From Candidatus Kryptonium sp. (lineage in GTDB: Bacteria > Bacteroidota > Ignavibacteria > Kryptoniales > Kryptoniaceae), in contig JANXBN010000001.1 of assembly GCA_025060635.1 (NCBI GenBank), positions 310,001-374,000 of the forward strand: a DNA stretch of 64,000 nucleotides, in the 5' to 3' direction. The translations under genes were made by a program, and so were the position numbers. The notes under the pieces were generated by a model that saw only the letters and a program-made list of their open reading frames with translations, was not told the DNA's origin and ran no database searches. This document shows positions 34,291-43,809 of the stretch, one piece after another; the first letter of the stretch is position 1; each line of letters opens with the position of its first letter.

Positions 34291-35481
34291 TTAATTTTGT
34301 GAAGATAATTTTATTAAAGTTACCTCTGCTGGAGCGTTAAATCTTATTGGTGCGAGTGTAAAGCCGAGCCCTTTGTTAACATTTACCAGCATTGAGTTGA
34401 CATAGTAATAACCTGAAGCGTATTCGGTTTCAATTTTTGATGGTATCAGTTTATAACCAAAAAAAGAAAAAACAACTTGACCACCATGGGTGTGTCCAGC
34501 AAGAAAAATTTTATAACCATTTTCATGTGCAAATTTAACAAGGCTTTCTGACGGTTGATGTGTTATTAAGATTTTAAGATCAGCTTTATTTTGGGAAGCA
34601 AGATTTAAAAGTTCATCATTGTTTGGGCGTTTGCTGTAGATATTTGTTACGAGGGTCAAACCAATCGTTGTGCTGTCAATTTTTATGATTGTGTTTTCGT
34701 TGTCATATAATTTTAATCCATACTTTTTCATTTCACTTGAAATAAAATTAATCCCGGCCCAATAGTCATGATCCCCGATGCAGGAATAAAGCCCAAATTT
34801 TGATTTTATTTTTGAAAGCATTTCAACTCCGATAGGTATATATGTGGTTCCGTAAGTGACAATATCACCTGTGAAAACGACGATGTCTGGCTCAAGTGAA
34901 TTTACAAGTTTTATATACTTTTCCATCTTCTCTCTTTGAGTTTTGGCATCAGCTTGGATGTCGCTTATGTGAACTATCTTCAGTCCGTTTAAAGAGGGTG
35001 GGATCTGTAATTTTAAATTTATCGTGGTGAGCTCTATTGAATTAGTGTCTTTGTAAATTTTTATTCCCGAATATAAAGCTGTGGTAATTGTAAGCAAAAT
35101 AATCAATCGTGGATAGATGAAATTTATCTTCATCTGAATTACTGACGCAACTAATGGGGAAATGATAAGTTTTAGAATGTCAATTACGAGTATTGGTAAA
35201 ATAGTTTGAATTGCGAAGACGAGCCCGAACCAAAATGGATAGACAAAGAAAACATCAAGAATTTTATTTCCAAATCTAAAAGCAGAAATTATGCTTTGAA
35301 AACCTCCTATATATCCAACCAAACCGATCAGCGGGTAGGAGAGAAGATAAAGCGGAATAATTATAGCAAAAAACTTAACAATTTTATGGTTCACATTAGC
35401 AACTTGTTTAACGGCGTTTGATACCTTAATTGAAAGAAATAAATAAATTAAAAGCAGAAGTCCAGACAAAAGCAATGTCAT
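34291..35481 (-). CDS. membrane-anchored metallophosphoesterase
   Basis: Calcineurin-like phosphoesterase of 396 residues. The N-terminal ~150 residues form about four hydrophobic membrane helices; the catalytic domain follows with VHISDIQAD, VFTGDIVTYGT, GDHDYW and AGHTHGGQ, the standard dimetal motifs. The architecture resembles YkuE/YaeI-type phosphoesterases acting on lipid head groups or cell wall precursors. I chose the ATG at 35481; a TTG at 35499 would add six residues, and neither has a strong ribosome binding site. The substrate is not determinable here. Confidence 0.85.
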   Translation of the reverse strand: MTLLLSGLLLLIYLFLSIKVSNAVKQVANVNHKIVKFFAIIIPLYLLSYPLIGLVGYIGGFQSIISAFRFGNKILDVFFVYPFWFGLVFAIQTILPILVIDILKLIISPLVASVIQMKINFIYPRLIILLTITTALYSGIKIYKDTNSIELTTINLKLQIPPSLNGLKIVHISDIQADAKTQREKMEKYIKLVNSLEPDIVVFTGDIVTYGTTYIPIGVEMLSKIKSKFGLYSCIGDHDYWAGINFISSEMKKYGLKLYDNENTIIKIDSTTIGLTLVTNIYSKRPNNDELLNLASQNKADLKILITHQPSESLVKFAHENGYKIFLAGHTHGGQVVFSFFGYKLIPSKIETEYASGYYYVNSMLVNVNKGLGFTLAPIRFNAPAEVTLIKLSSQN

Positions 35482-35689
35482 TCGCAAAATCCAGGGCAAA
35501 TTTTTGTCTTTAAGTTATGTTTTTGATTTTCTTGTTAAAAATTTTAAAAATTTACCCAAATAAAAGCAAATTGACACCTCGCGGGGAGGCTTCATTCTCT
35601 CAAGCAATCAAAGTTTTGGGGACAGTTCAGGGATAAATTTTTGTTTTTAACTTCGTTTGAAATAATTTTTCAAAAAGCTTTGAAGTGTA

Positions 35690-36556
35690 ATGAATCTTCT
35701 GAAGGAACTTGAGGTAGCGATCAATGCTTCTCTTGAAGCTGGAAAAATTTTAATGCGCTATTTCAGTGAGAAAAATTATAATGTCAGATACAAAAGCAAA
35801 TCAGGTCGCGGAAGTCCCGTCACAAGTGCTGATGTTGAATCAAATGAAATTTTGAAAGATAGAATTCTTTCCATTTTCCCAAATGATGGGTGGCTTTCGG
35901 AGGAAACGGTAGATGATATGGCAAGATTGGAAAAGCAAAGGGTTTGGATCGTTGATCCGCTTGATGGAACAAATGATTTTTTGAAAGGTATCCCTGAATT
36001 TGCGGTTTCAATTGCGCTTGTGGAGATGAACGAACCTATGCTTGGTGTGGTTTACAATCCAGCAACTAAAGAACTTTATTTTGGTATTAAGGGAAAAGGT
36101 TCATATCTATTGCGGGATTACACAGAAGAGAGGTTAGCATTTGATTCCTTGGATGTGTATAAAAATTCTTTGATACAAGTGAAGAGTTCAATTGAATCAT
36201 TTGATAGAGTTTCAATTATCGTTAGCAGGAGGGAAATTGAGCAAGTTGATTTTATAAAAGATCTCATTGAAACATTTGGTGTTGCAAAGTTTATTGAAAG
36301 CATCGCGTACAAAATAGTGAATGTTGCAGGTGGTTGGGCGGATGCTGTCGTGAGTGTTTTTAACAAGAGCGAGTGGGATCTCGCAGGAGCTCATCTAATT
36401 GCAGAGGAAGCTGGTTTGAAAGTGACAGATTCATATGGAGAGAAAATTTTTTATAACCAGAGAAATGTCAAAAGAAATGGCGTTATAGTTGCAAGCGAGG
36501 AGTTACATGATAAAATTTTAAATTTCATCAGGGGAACAGAGAAGGGCAGAAGTTAA
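35690..36556 (+). CDS. inositol monophosphatase family / 3'(2'),5'-bisphosphate nucleotidase-like
   Basis: Li+-sensitive-type Mg2+ phosphatase of 288 residues. Metal motifs are SEETVDD (about residue 66), VDPLDGTNDFLKG (about residue 88) and the late SEWDLAGAHLIAEEAG (about residue 225). Relatives include IMPase, fructose bisphosphatase IV and CysQ; the WLSEET and DPLDGTNDF pattern suits either CysQ or IMPase. The upstream 190 bp is AT-rich with one short GC hairpin candidate near 35577-35590. The ATG at 35690 has a weak ribosome binding site. The function within the class is open. Confidence 0.85.
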   Translation: MNLLKELEVAINASLEAGKILMRYFSEKNYNVRYKSKSGRGSPVTSADVESNEILKDRILSIFPNDGWLSEETVDDMARLEKQRVWIVDPLDGTNDFLKGIPEFAVSIALVEMNEPMLGVVYNPATKELYFGIKGKGSYLLRDYTEERLAFDSLDVYKNSLIQVKSSIESFDRVSIIVSRREIEQVDFIKDLIETFGVAKFIESIAYKIVNVAGGWADAVVSVFNKSEWDLAGAHLIAEEAGLKVTDSYGEKIFYNQRNVKRNGVIVASEELHDKILNFIRGTEKGRS

Positions 36557-36597
36557 TTTTAAATTTTAAAGTTGAAACAAAGATGGAGTTAGATTAA

Positions 36598-37662
36598 ATG
36601 TTGAAGCTTCTGCTTCTTTTGGGCGTTATCTTTATACTTTCATTTCGTAGCATGGCATATGATGGAAGAGATACTTTAAAAGCTAAATACGGAAGCATAA
36701 ATATAAATGGGAAATTTTACAATCTTGATCCAAACTTCAAGCGTGGGAAATTTTCCGTAGTTTTTCCATTTATTGCGAAAAGAATCTTTGAGGCTATATT
36801 TGGAGGTGGGAACGAGAGGAAAAGCTGTGATTTTCAGATTGTTAAATTTGATAATAAAATTTACGAACGAAGGAATCCCGAAAATAAAATAACTTGGGTT
36901 GGTCATTCAACATTTCTCGTTCAAATGGATGGTGTTAATTTCATTACGGATCCGGTTTTCAGCGATAAAGTTGGTCCGTTTAATAATAAAGTTGGTTCAA
37001 GAAGATATGTCCCGCCAGCTTTTGAAATTGAACGACTTCCCAAAATTGATTTTGTCATAATTTCTCATAATCATTATGACCATCTTGATATCTTTAGTTT
37101 GAAGAGGATTGTTGAGTTAAATCCCGATGTTAAAATTTTTGTGCCGTTGAAAGTAAAGAAGTTGCTTGATAGTGAAGGGATAGGGAAAAATGCTGTTGAG
37201 CTTGATTGGTGGGACGAGTTTGAGTTTAAAGGTTTAAAGATCATATTCACTCCGACACAACATTTTTCAGGTAGATGGATAGACGATTCAAATGAAACAT
37301 TGTGGGGTGGATATGTCGTGATTGGAAGAAAAAGGTTTTATTTTGGTGGTGATTCTGGTTATTTCTTTGGTTTTAAATTAATTGGTGAAGTATTCGGTCC
37401 TTTTGATTTAGTTTGCCTTCCGATTGGATCTTATGAACCCGCTGAGATGATGAGACCAGTGCATATGAATCCAGAGGAGGCAGTTAAAGCTTATCTTGAT
37501 TTGAAGGGAAAAATCTTTTGTCCAATGCATTGGGGAACTTTTGACTTGTCCGATGAGAGATGTGATGAGCCACCGAATAGGTTAATGAATTATGTTAAGA
37601 AGTTGAAACTTGATGAGGGTAATTTCAAGGTTTTCAAACACGGTGAGACGCTGAAATGGTAA
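36598..37662 (+). CDS. MBL-fold hydrolase, NAPE-PLD/UlaG-like, exported
   Basis: Metallo-beta-lactamase fold protein of 354 residues with an N-terminal hydrophobic signal or anchor (residues 1-20). Zinc motif 1 is ISHNHYDHLD near residue 157, preceded by VGHSTFLVQMDG and TDPVFSDKVGP. Later metal ligands are in PTQHFSGR, FGGDSGYF and the terminal CPMHWGTFDL. The TDPVFS and HFSGRW patterns match N-acylphosphatidylethanolamine phospholipase D-like enzymes, so a membrane lipid substrate is possible. It is followed by the TPP riboswitch, but no link is expected. Confidence 0.85.
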   Translation: MLKLLLLLGVIFILSFRSMAYDGRDTLKAKYGSININGKFYNLDPNFKRGKFSVVFPFIAKRIFEAIFGGGNERKSCDFQIVKFDNKIYERRNPENKITWVGHSTFLVQMDGVNFITDPVFSDKVGPFNNKVGSRRYVPPAFEIERLPKIDFVIISHNHYDHLDIFSLKRIVELNPDVKIFVPLKVKKLLDSEGIGKNAVELDWWDEFEFKGLKIIFTPTQHFSGRWIDDSNETLWGGYVVIGRKRFYFGGDSGYFFGFKLIGEVFGPFDLVCLPIGSYEPAEMMRPVHMNPEEAVKAYLDLKGKIFCPMHWGTFDLSDERCDEPPNRLMNYVKKLKLDEGNFKVFKHGETLKW

Positions 37663-37728
37663 ATTTGCTTTTTATTTTTCTCTTTGTTAAATTTTAGGCG
37701 CAAGATTTCGTTCTTTAACGGTTTTGTC

Positions 37729-37819
<91 letters not shown>

Positions 37820-37840
37820 ATAGATTGAGAAATTAAACTA

Positions 37841-37886
37841 AAGCCGTTTTTCCCTATGCTGATTTTGTGGAAAAACGGCTTTTTTA
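37841..37886 (+). terminator. riboswitch-controlled intrinsic terminator
   Basis: Stem arms 37841-37853 and 37869-37881 pair perfectly over 13 bp and are followed by TTTTTATT. Its 5' arm can alternatively pair with 37806-37816 at the 3' side of the aptamer. Ligand binding therefore frees the terminator and switches the operon off. Confidence 0.92.
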
Positions 37887-37971
37887 TTGTTTACATCTAC
37901 TTTTTACCCACCTCTCAGCTAATTCCCACCCCCACGGAATTTGAAATCCAAAACAAAAAATCAAAAAAGCC

Positions 37972-40488
37972 ATGAAGAAACTACTAACTTTCTTCTTTCT
38001 ATTTCAAATCTTCGCGTTTTCCTTGCTCGCCCAAAGCAAAATAAAAGGTTATGTTTTTGATAATGAAACGGGCAAACCGCTTCCCAACGCAAATGTTTAT
38101 TTGGAAAATTTACCTTTCGGCTCAGCAACTGATCAAAATGGTTATTTTGAAATAACTAATGTTCCAGCTGGAAGGATAAACATAGTTGCGAGTTATGTTG
38201 GTTATGAAAAACAAAGGAGAATAATTGATTTAGCACCTGAAACAGAGATAAGTTTGACTTTTTATCTCAAGCCTACCGTGCTTCCATCTCAAACTGTTGT
38301 CGTCACTGCCTTGATAGCAACGGAGCGGGAATCTCCAGTTGTTTTTTCAAATCTTGAAAAACAAAAGATAAAAGATTTTTACACGACGCAGGATGTGCCG
38401 ATTTTACTTTCAGAGCTTCCATCTGTTTTATCTTATTCTTGGTCAGGAAATGGAATAGGATATAATTACTTAAATCTTCGTGGATTTGATCAGAGGCGAA
38501 TTTCTGTTCTTGTAAATGGCATACCTCAAAATGATCCAGAGGACCATGGTGTATATTGGCTTGATATGCCAGATTTGCTTGCAAGCGCTGGAAGTGTGCA
38601 AGTTCAGCGCGGAGCTGGAAGCGCATTTTACGGTCCTCCAGCGATTGGTGGATCTGTTAATATCATAACTTCAAACTTTTCACTTGAGCCCAAAATTTCA
38701 TTTTTCACAGGTTATGGAAGTTATAACACTAAAAAGCATTCAATTGCTATAAATTCTGGTTTGATTCAGAACAGGTACTCACTTTACAGTCGCCTTTCTT
38801 ATATTGCGACCGATGGGTATAGGGAAAAATCATGGGCAAGATTTCCTGCGTACTTTTTCAGCGCGACAAGATATGACGAGAACATGACAACACAAATAAA
38901 TCTTTATGGCGGACCGTTTGAAGATCACCTCGTTTATCGTGGTATTCCAAAGGCATGGGTTAAGGACAAGAACAAAAGAAGAGCAAACTTAAATTATATG
39001 GATGTCACCACAAGGGACGATGAAATTGAGAACTTCAGCCAGCCACACTATGAACTTTTGCATGAGTTAAGGTTGAACGATAGATTAATTATTAACAATA
39101 CTTTGTTTTATATCCGAGGTGTTGGATTTTGGGATATGGACGCTTCTTGGGCTGATACAATTTATTTCCGTCTCTCAAGCCCATATGCTCTTAAATATGG
39201 TTTTTCAGTACCTTCAAAAAACCCAGGCGAAGCAATAGCGAGATATTTTATTGATTTGAATCAATGGGGATGGCTGCCGAGATTAACACTTAAACATGGG
39301 AATGGTGAATTAACAGTTGGTGCTGAATTCAGGATTCATAGAGGATTACATTGGGGCAAGATCGTCTGGGCACAAAATCTACCTGAGAAATTGCCAAGTG
39401 ATTATAAATTTTATCAATATAACGGAGCAAAAGATATAGTTTCGTTTTATGTCCACGAGTTTTACAGAATTAAGCCAGAATTGAGGATAATGGCGAGTTT
39501 GCAGTTCGTTTACAACAGATACAAACTTTATGACGAAAAAGAGTTTTATGACTATGTTTCAAGAAAATGGGTAAGCAATGATTTCAGTGTTCCATTTTAC
39601 TTCTTAAATCCAAAGATCGGCATAAGTTATGATTTGACGAGAAACATAAACATATTTGGAAGCTTCTCAATCACAAGTAGAGAGCCAAGCAGAAGAGACC
39701 TATATGATGCAAGCGATGGATATTGGTATCCATGGGGAAAGAAACCAAACTTTGAAGTGAAGCCCGATGGAAGTTATGATTTCTCAAAGCCGCTTGTTAA
39801 ACCAGAACGACTCTTTGATGTTGAGTTTGGCGGAGGATATTTCACAGAGAATTATAAATTTACAGCAAACTTTTACTACATGGATTTCAAAGATGAACTC
39901 GTGAAAAGTGGACAATTAAATATATTTGGTGATCCCATTGTTGGAAACGCGGAAAGAACAAGACATGTTGGAGTTGAGTTGACAGCTGAATTGAAAGATT
40001 TATTAATTGAAGGGTTAGAGATAAATGGGAATGCAACGATAAGCAGAAACAGAATAATTAAACACGGTGTTTATGTTTGGAAAAATCCATATACTGGGGA
40101 ATCATATTCAACTCCACAAAGAATTTCGCTTGATGGGAAGAGAATCGCTGGATTCCCAGATTATATTGGTTCCCTTAGGTTATCTTATAGAAAAGAAGGA
40201 TTGTTGGTTTCAATTCTTGGAAAATATGTTGGTGATTTTTACACAGACAATTTCAATCTCATCCCATCAAACAATGTTGGAAAAATTGACAGAAAGGTTG
40301 ATGCCTACACTGTGTTTGATCTGACGGTTGGATATAAGTTTGATAAAGTTTTAGGCTTTAAAAATGTTGAGTTAAAACTGCAAGTAAATAATCTTTTCAA
40401 TGCGCTTTACGCCGCTTCTGGCGTTGGAGATGAATTTTATCCAGCTGCTGAGCGAAATTATTTTGTAAGTATTGGTTTTGAGTTATAA
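37972..40488 (+). CDS. TonB-dependent outer membrane receptor for thiamine (predicted)
   Basis: Outer membrane receptor of 838 residues. A signal peptide ends near LLAQS, followed by a carboxypeptidase-regulatory-like beta domain (about residues 22-105, KIKGYVFDNETGKPLPNANVYL). A TonB-box-like TVVVTA comes next, then the plug domain (LNLRGFDQRRISVLVNGIPQND ... QRGAGSAFYGPPAIGGSVNI) and a ~22-strand barrel ending in FVSIGFEL. The plug and barrel proportions are normal for the family. The TPP riboswitch upstream and the thiamine pyrophosphokinase downstream identify the likely cargo as thiamine or its phosphates, an inference from regulation and context. Confidence 0.9.
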   Translation: MKKLLTFFFLFQIFAFSLLAQSKIKGYVFDNETGKPLPNANVYLENLPFGSATDQNGYFEITNVPAGRINIVASYVGYEKQRRIIDLAPETEISLTFYLKPTVLPSQTVVVTALIATERESPVVFSNLEKQKIKDFYTTQDVPILLSELPSVLSYSWSGNGIGYNYLNLRGFDQRRISVLVNGIPQNDPEDHGVYWLDMPDLLASAGSVQVQRGAGSAFYGPPAIGGSVNIITSNFSLEPKISFFTGYGSYNTKKHSIAINSGLIQNRYSLYSRLSYIATDGYREKSWARFPAYFFSATRYDENMTTQINLYGGPFEDHLVYRGIPKAWVKDKNKRRANLNYMDVTTRDDEIENFSQPHYELLHELRLNDRLIINNTLFYIRGVGFWDMDASWADTIYFRLSSPYALKYGFSVPSKNPGEAIARYFIDLNQWGWLPRLTLKHGNGELTVGAEFRIHRGLHWGKIVWAQNLPEKLPSDYKFYQYNGAKDIVSFYVHEFYRIKPELRIMASLQFVYNRYKLYDEKEFYDYVSRKWVSNDFSVPFYFLNPKIGISYDLTRNINIFGSFSITSREPSRRDLYDASDGYWYPWGKKPNFEVKPDGSYDFSKPLVKPERLFDVEFGGGYFTENYKFTANFYYMDFKDELVKSGQLNIFGDPIVGNAERTRHVGVELTAELKDLLIEGLEINGNATISRNRIIKHGVYVWKNPYTGESYSTPQRISLDGKRIAGFPDYIGSLRLSYRKEGLLVSILGKYVGDFYTDNFNLIPSNNVGKIDRKVDAYTVFDLTVGYKFDKVLGFKNVELKLQVNNLFNALYAASGVGDEFYPAAERNYFVSIGFEL

Positions 40489-40506
40489 ATTAATTTAGTT
40501 TTATTT

Positions 40507-40536
40507 GCCCACCCTTCTTTTAAAGGGAGGGTGGGC
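40507..40536 (+). other. GC-rich hairpin between receptor and kinase genes
   Basis: A perfect 9-bp stem pairs GCCCACCCT (40507-40515) with AGGGTGGGC (40528-40536) around a 12-base loop. No U-tract follows on the plus strand. It may partially terminate or stabilise the receptor mRNA ahead of the kinase and symporter genes. Confidence 0.7.
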
Positions 40537-40578
40537 AAGCTTATGTGAGTATAAAAAATAGACGGGTAAATTTAACTT

Positions 40579-41217
40579 TTGAAAGCAATTCTTATATGCA
40601 ACGGTGATGCACCATCTCGTGATTTTTTAATGAAGATACTGGAGAATTACGATTCCATAGCTTGTGCGGATGGTGGTGCGAATCTAGCTTATAAATTTAA
40701 AATTCAACCCGATTTCATAATTGGTGATCTTGACTCAATTGAGGAAAGAGTAAAAAATTTTTTTCAGGGAAAGGGAAGCGAGATCATACTGGATACAGAT
40801 CAAGATAGCACAGACATTGAAAAATCTGTTAAGTTTTTAATTAATCGTGGGTATACAAGTATTGACATAGTTTCTGCGCTCGGGGATAGAATTGATCATA
40901 ACCTCGGAAATTTAAGCGTCCTTGTAAATTACCACAGAAAAGCAAAATTGAGAATAATTTGGGAAGATGGAGAGGTATTCTTCGCAACGGATAAATTTTC
41001 GTTTGAAGTAAACAAAGGTGATGTAATTTCGCTTATCCCGCTTGGTAGGAAAGCGCTCATTTCAAAAACGATAGGTTTGAAATTTAAGTTAAAGAACGAA
41101 AGTTTGGTTTTCAGCGGTAGAGGTGTAAGTAATGTTGCAGTGGCAAATAGAGTTTCAATTTATGTTAAGCGAGGAGGTGTTTTCGTTATAAGAAAAATAA
41201 TTAGACAAAAGCTATGA
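40579..41217 (+). CDS. thiN: thiamine pyrophosphokinase
   Basis: Transfers pyrophosphate from ATP to thiamine to make TPP. The 212-residue protein has the family motifs CNGDAPS at the N-terminus, CADGGANLAYKF near residue 33, IGDLDSIEE near residue 52, DQDSTDIEKSVKFL near residue 73 and ALGDRIDHNLGNLSVL near residue 97. The most likely start is a TTG at 40579, because no ATG or GTG follows before the conserved core. Its stop overlaps the symporter start. With the receptor it completes uptake and activation of thiamine. Confidence 0.93.
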   Translation: MKAILICNGDAPSRDFLMKILENYDSIACADGGANLAYKFKIQPDFIIGDLDSIEERVKNFFQGKGSEIILDTDQDSTDIEKSVKFLINRGYTSIDIVSALGDRIDHNLGNLSVLVNYHRKAKLRIIWEDGEVFFATDKFSFEVNKGDVISLIPLGRKALISKTIGLKFKLKNESLVFSGRGVSNVAVANRVSIYVKRGGVFVIRKIIRQKL

Positions 41218-42629
41218 TGGTCAGCTTTGCTATAGAGGATATAGTGATTATCATATCATATTTTATCGGCGTTCTCTATATTGGTTTCAAGGCAAAAGGC
41301 GAAAATGAAAACGCAGTGGAAGAATATCTACTTGCCGGACGAAGTTTAACTTTGCCGATGTTTGTTGCTACGCTTGTTTCAACATGGTATGGTGGAATAC
41401 TTGGTGTTGGTGAATTCACATATAAGCATGGTTTGTCTGTATGGCTTGTTTTAGGGTTGCCATACTATATCTTTGGAGCTATATTTGCTTTTGTGCTTGC
41501 TGGGCGAGTTCGTCGCTCAAAACTTTTCACAATACCAGATCGGCTTGCACAAGTATATGATAAAAAGACATCGTTCTTTGGAACAATTTTAACTCTTATC
41601 TTAGTTACACCTGCACCTTATTTTTTGATGTTGGGCGTTCTTTTTCAAATTATTTTCGGATTGGATTTGAAATTAAGCATAATTATAAGCACTCTTCTTT
41701 CGGTAAGTTACCTCTTTGTTGGTGGATTTAAATCTGATGTTTACACAGATATTTTTGAGTTTTTTCTGATGTTTGTTGGTTTTGGTTTGATACTTCCTTT
41801 CGCCTTCACAAAATACGGTGGTATTGATTTTATCGTTTCAAATGTTCCGAAAGAAACTTTAACTTTAACCGGCGGCAATTCAATTCAATATATAATTGCT
41901 TGGTTTTTGATAGCAGTATGGACGCTTGTTGATCCTGGATTTTATCAAAGATGTTATGCTGCAAAAGACGAGAAGACGGCGAAATACGGAATTCTCGTTT
42001 CCATTTTATTTTGGATGGTTTTTGATTTCATGACTATTACTGCAGGACTTTATTCAAAAGCGATATTGCCAAATCTTGATCAACCAGTTATGGCTTATCC
42101 ACTGCTTGCTGAAGTTGTTCTGCCGAAGATAGCTAAAGGTTTGTTCTATGTTGGGCTCCTTGCAACGATAATGTCAACTTTAAACACGCTGGTTTTTATT
42201 TCAGCGGTCACAATTGGGAATGATATAATTTGGAAATTAAAGGGAAATCATGGCGAAGTAAACAAGATAAATTTCTATACCAGAATAGGACTTGTTATTA
42301 CATCTGTGTCATCAATTTTGCTTGCGATTTACTTTCCTTCCGTTGTAGACCTGTGGTATATCATTGGAACTTTAACCATACCAGGTCTTTTAATTCCAGT
42401 GATCACGAGCTATTTTGAGAACTTAACCCCGACTCCGAAGCATGCTTTTTTAATAATGGTCTCTGGATTTATTTTTTCTTTCGTTTCATTTGTAATGGGG
42501 CAAATTTTTAAAACTCCTCTTGGGGAACCAAACTATCCATTTGGGCTTGAGCCAATGTTTCCTGGATTGATCGTTTCAATTTTGATCTACATTATTGGAA
42601 GGTTGTTTAGGGGGAAATTTGTTTTTTAA
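41214..42629 (+). CDS. sodium:solute symporter family protein, predicted thiamine or precursor transporter
   Basis: Inner-membrane carrier of 471 residues with about 13 hydrophobic helices, in the SSS (proline/pantothenate/myo-inositol symporter) family. Helix 1 region has VLYIGFKAKG, and the family sodium-site stretch STWYGGILGVGEFTYKHG occurs near residue 60. The start overlaps the kinase stop as ATGA. Under TPP riboswitch control it probably carries thiamine or a precursor across the inner membrane. In Bacteroidota this step is usually assigned to PnuT, so an SSS carrier is unusual here. The substrate is inferred from context only. Confidence 0.82.
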   Translation: MMVSFAIEDIVIIISYFIGVLYIGFKAKGENENAVEEYLLAGRSLTLPMFVATLVSTWYGGILGVGEFTYKHGLSVWLVLGLPYYIFGAIFAFVLAGRVRRSKLFTIPDRLAQVYDKKTSFFGTILTLILVTPAPYFLMLGVLFQIIFGLDLKLSIIISTLLSVSYLFVGGFKSDVYTDIFEFFLMFVGFGLILPFAFTKYGGIDFIVSNVPKETLTLTGGNSIQYIIAWFLIAVWTLVDPGFYQRCYAAKDEKTAKYGILVSILFWMVFDFMTITAGLYSKAILPNLDQPVMAYPLLAEVVLPKIAKGLFYVGLLATIMSTLNTLVFISAVTIGNDIIWKLKGNHGEVNKINFYTRIGLVITSVSSILLAIYFPSVVDLWYIIGTLTIPGLLIPVITSYFENLTPTPKHAFLIMVSGFIFSFVSFVMGQIFKTPLGEPNYPFGLEPMFPGLIVSILIYIIGRLFRGKFVF

Positions 42630-42686
42630 ACCTGAAAATGTTATTTTTGTAAGCAAAAATTGAAAATTTAAAGGTAGGTCTCCGAA

Positions 42687-43160
42687 ATGGCTCGTTTTGA
42701 TGTGATCACAAACAGGACTTTTTCGCCGAAAAAAGAAGAAGTCATCAGTCAGAGAAAGTGGTATTTGATCAATGCGGAGGGACAAACCCTTGGCAGGTTG
42801 GCAAGCAACATTGCTAGGATTTTAAGAGGCAAGCATAAACCAATTTTTTCTCCTCATGTAGATTGTGGTGATTTTGTTGTTGTAATTAATGCTGAAAAAA
42901 TTAAAGTCACAGGAAAGAAAGAGGAAAAGAAGTTTTATTTTAGCCATTCCGGTTATCCAGGTGGAGAGAAATTTGAAAGTTTGAAGGATCTTCTGAAAAG
43001 AAAACCTGAATGGGTGCTCTGGCACGCAGTTAAGCTTATGCTTCCCAAAAATCGTTTAGCAAGAAAAATGATAAGAAAACTCAAAATTTATGCTGGACCA
43101 GAACATCCTCACCAAGCCCAAAAGCCAGAGCCAATTCCTGAAGAATTGCTATTAAAGTAA
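42687..43160 (+). CDS. rplM: 50S ribosomal protein L13
   Basis: Large-subunit ribosomal protein of 157 residues. Motifs are [17 protein letters not shown] near residue 26, [23 protein letters not shown] near residue 47 and the HSGYPGG segment near residue 87. About 12 extra N-terminal residues ([12 protein letters not shown]) are common in Bacteroidota. The gene starts 57 bp after the symporter gene, which is not enough to prove or exclude its own promoter. The pair rplM-rpsI is the standard order. Confidence 0.97.
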   Translation: MARFDVITNRTFSPKKEEVISQRKWYLINAEGQTLGRLASNIARILRGKHKPIFSPHVDCGDFVVVINAEKIKVTGKKEEKKFYFSHSGYPGGEKFESLKDLLKRKPEWVLWHAVKLMLPKNRLARKMIRKLKIYAGPEHPHQAQKPEPIPEELLLK

Positions 43161-43184
43161 AACAAAAATTAGGAATCAGAGAAT

Positions 43185-43577
43185 ATGCCTGCAGTCTCAT
43201 ATGATGCTGTTGGTAGAAGGAAAACATCAGTTGCGAGAGTTCGTTTGCTCCCTGGAACAGGAAAAATAATTGTAAATAAGAGAGATTTTGAAAATTACTT
43301 CCCGATTGAATCGCATAGGGTTGATATAATTCAACCGTTGGTTGTGACCAATACCTTAGGACAATTTGATGTTATTGCAAATGTTAAAGGTGGTGGTTTA
43401 ACAGGTCAAGCTGGTGCAATTCGGCTTGGTATAGCAAGAGCTCTTTTGAAAGTTGATGAGACATATAGAAAAATCTTGCGTCAATATGGTCTTTTGACGA
43501 GGGATCCGAGAATGGTTGAGCGTAAGAAATACGGTCAGCCAAAGGCAAGAAAAAGATTCCAATTCTCAAAGAGATAA
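43185..43577 (+). CDS. rpsI: 30S ribosomal protein S9
   Basis: Small-subunit protein of 130 residues. Motifs are [14 protein letters not shown] at the N-terminus, [31 protein letters not shown] near residue 67 and the conserved C-terminal tail ending [11 protein letters not shown], which reaches the ribosomal P site. It lies 24 bp after rplM. A short hairpin at 43594-43619 (GATCTTG with CAAGATC) follows the stop, but lacks a U-tract. Confidence 0.97.
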   Translation: MPAVSYDAVGRRKTSVARVRLLPGTGKIIVNKRDFENYFPIESHRVDIIQPLVVTNTLGQFDVIANVKGGGLTGQAGAIRLGIARALLKVDETYRKILRQYGLLTRDPRMVERKKYGQPKARKRFQFSKR

Positions 43578-43683
43578 AATGTGGTTATTTGTGGATCTTG
43601 TGTTGATTATTTCAAGATCAAGAGAAACATTTTGAGCTGAACTTGGTTGCGATTTTGATTGACAAATAATTAACAATTACACA

Positions 43684-43773
43684 TACTCTCCGAGTCCCAG
43701 GTAAAATGGGATAATCTTTGCGGGGGTGTTCAGGAAACTATTTCCTGAATCCCGCAAAGATGTGAGGAGAGTA
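43684..43773 (+). ncRNA. structured 5' leader of rpsB-tsf (predicted cis-regulatory RNA)
   Basis: Four nested helices are visible: P1 43684-43691/43766-43773 (8 bp), P2 43695-43699/43707-43711 (5 bp), P3 43714-43724/43751-43761 (11 bp, ATCTTTGCGGG with CCCGCAAAGAT) and P4 43729-43737/43741-43749 (9 bp). Together they form a three-way junction 36 bases before the S2 start codon. Autoregulatory S2-binding leaders are known upstream of rpsB in other bacteria; assignment to that role is inference. A TTGACA at 43659-43664 may be part of its promoter, but the matching -10 would overlap P1. Confidence 0.75.
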
Positions 43774-43809
43774 GAGGTTAAAACCAAAAACTAAAATGGA
43801 GGAAATTTT

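Noticed and set aside
43659-43687. TTGACA (43659) with CATACT (43682) as promoter of rpsB
   Set aside because: The -10 would overlap the first helix of the folded leader, so start and structure conflict; only reported as an uncertain possibility.
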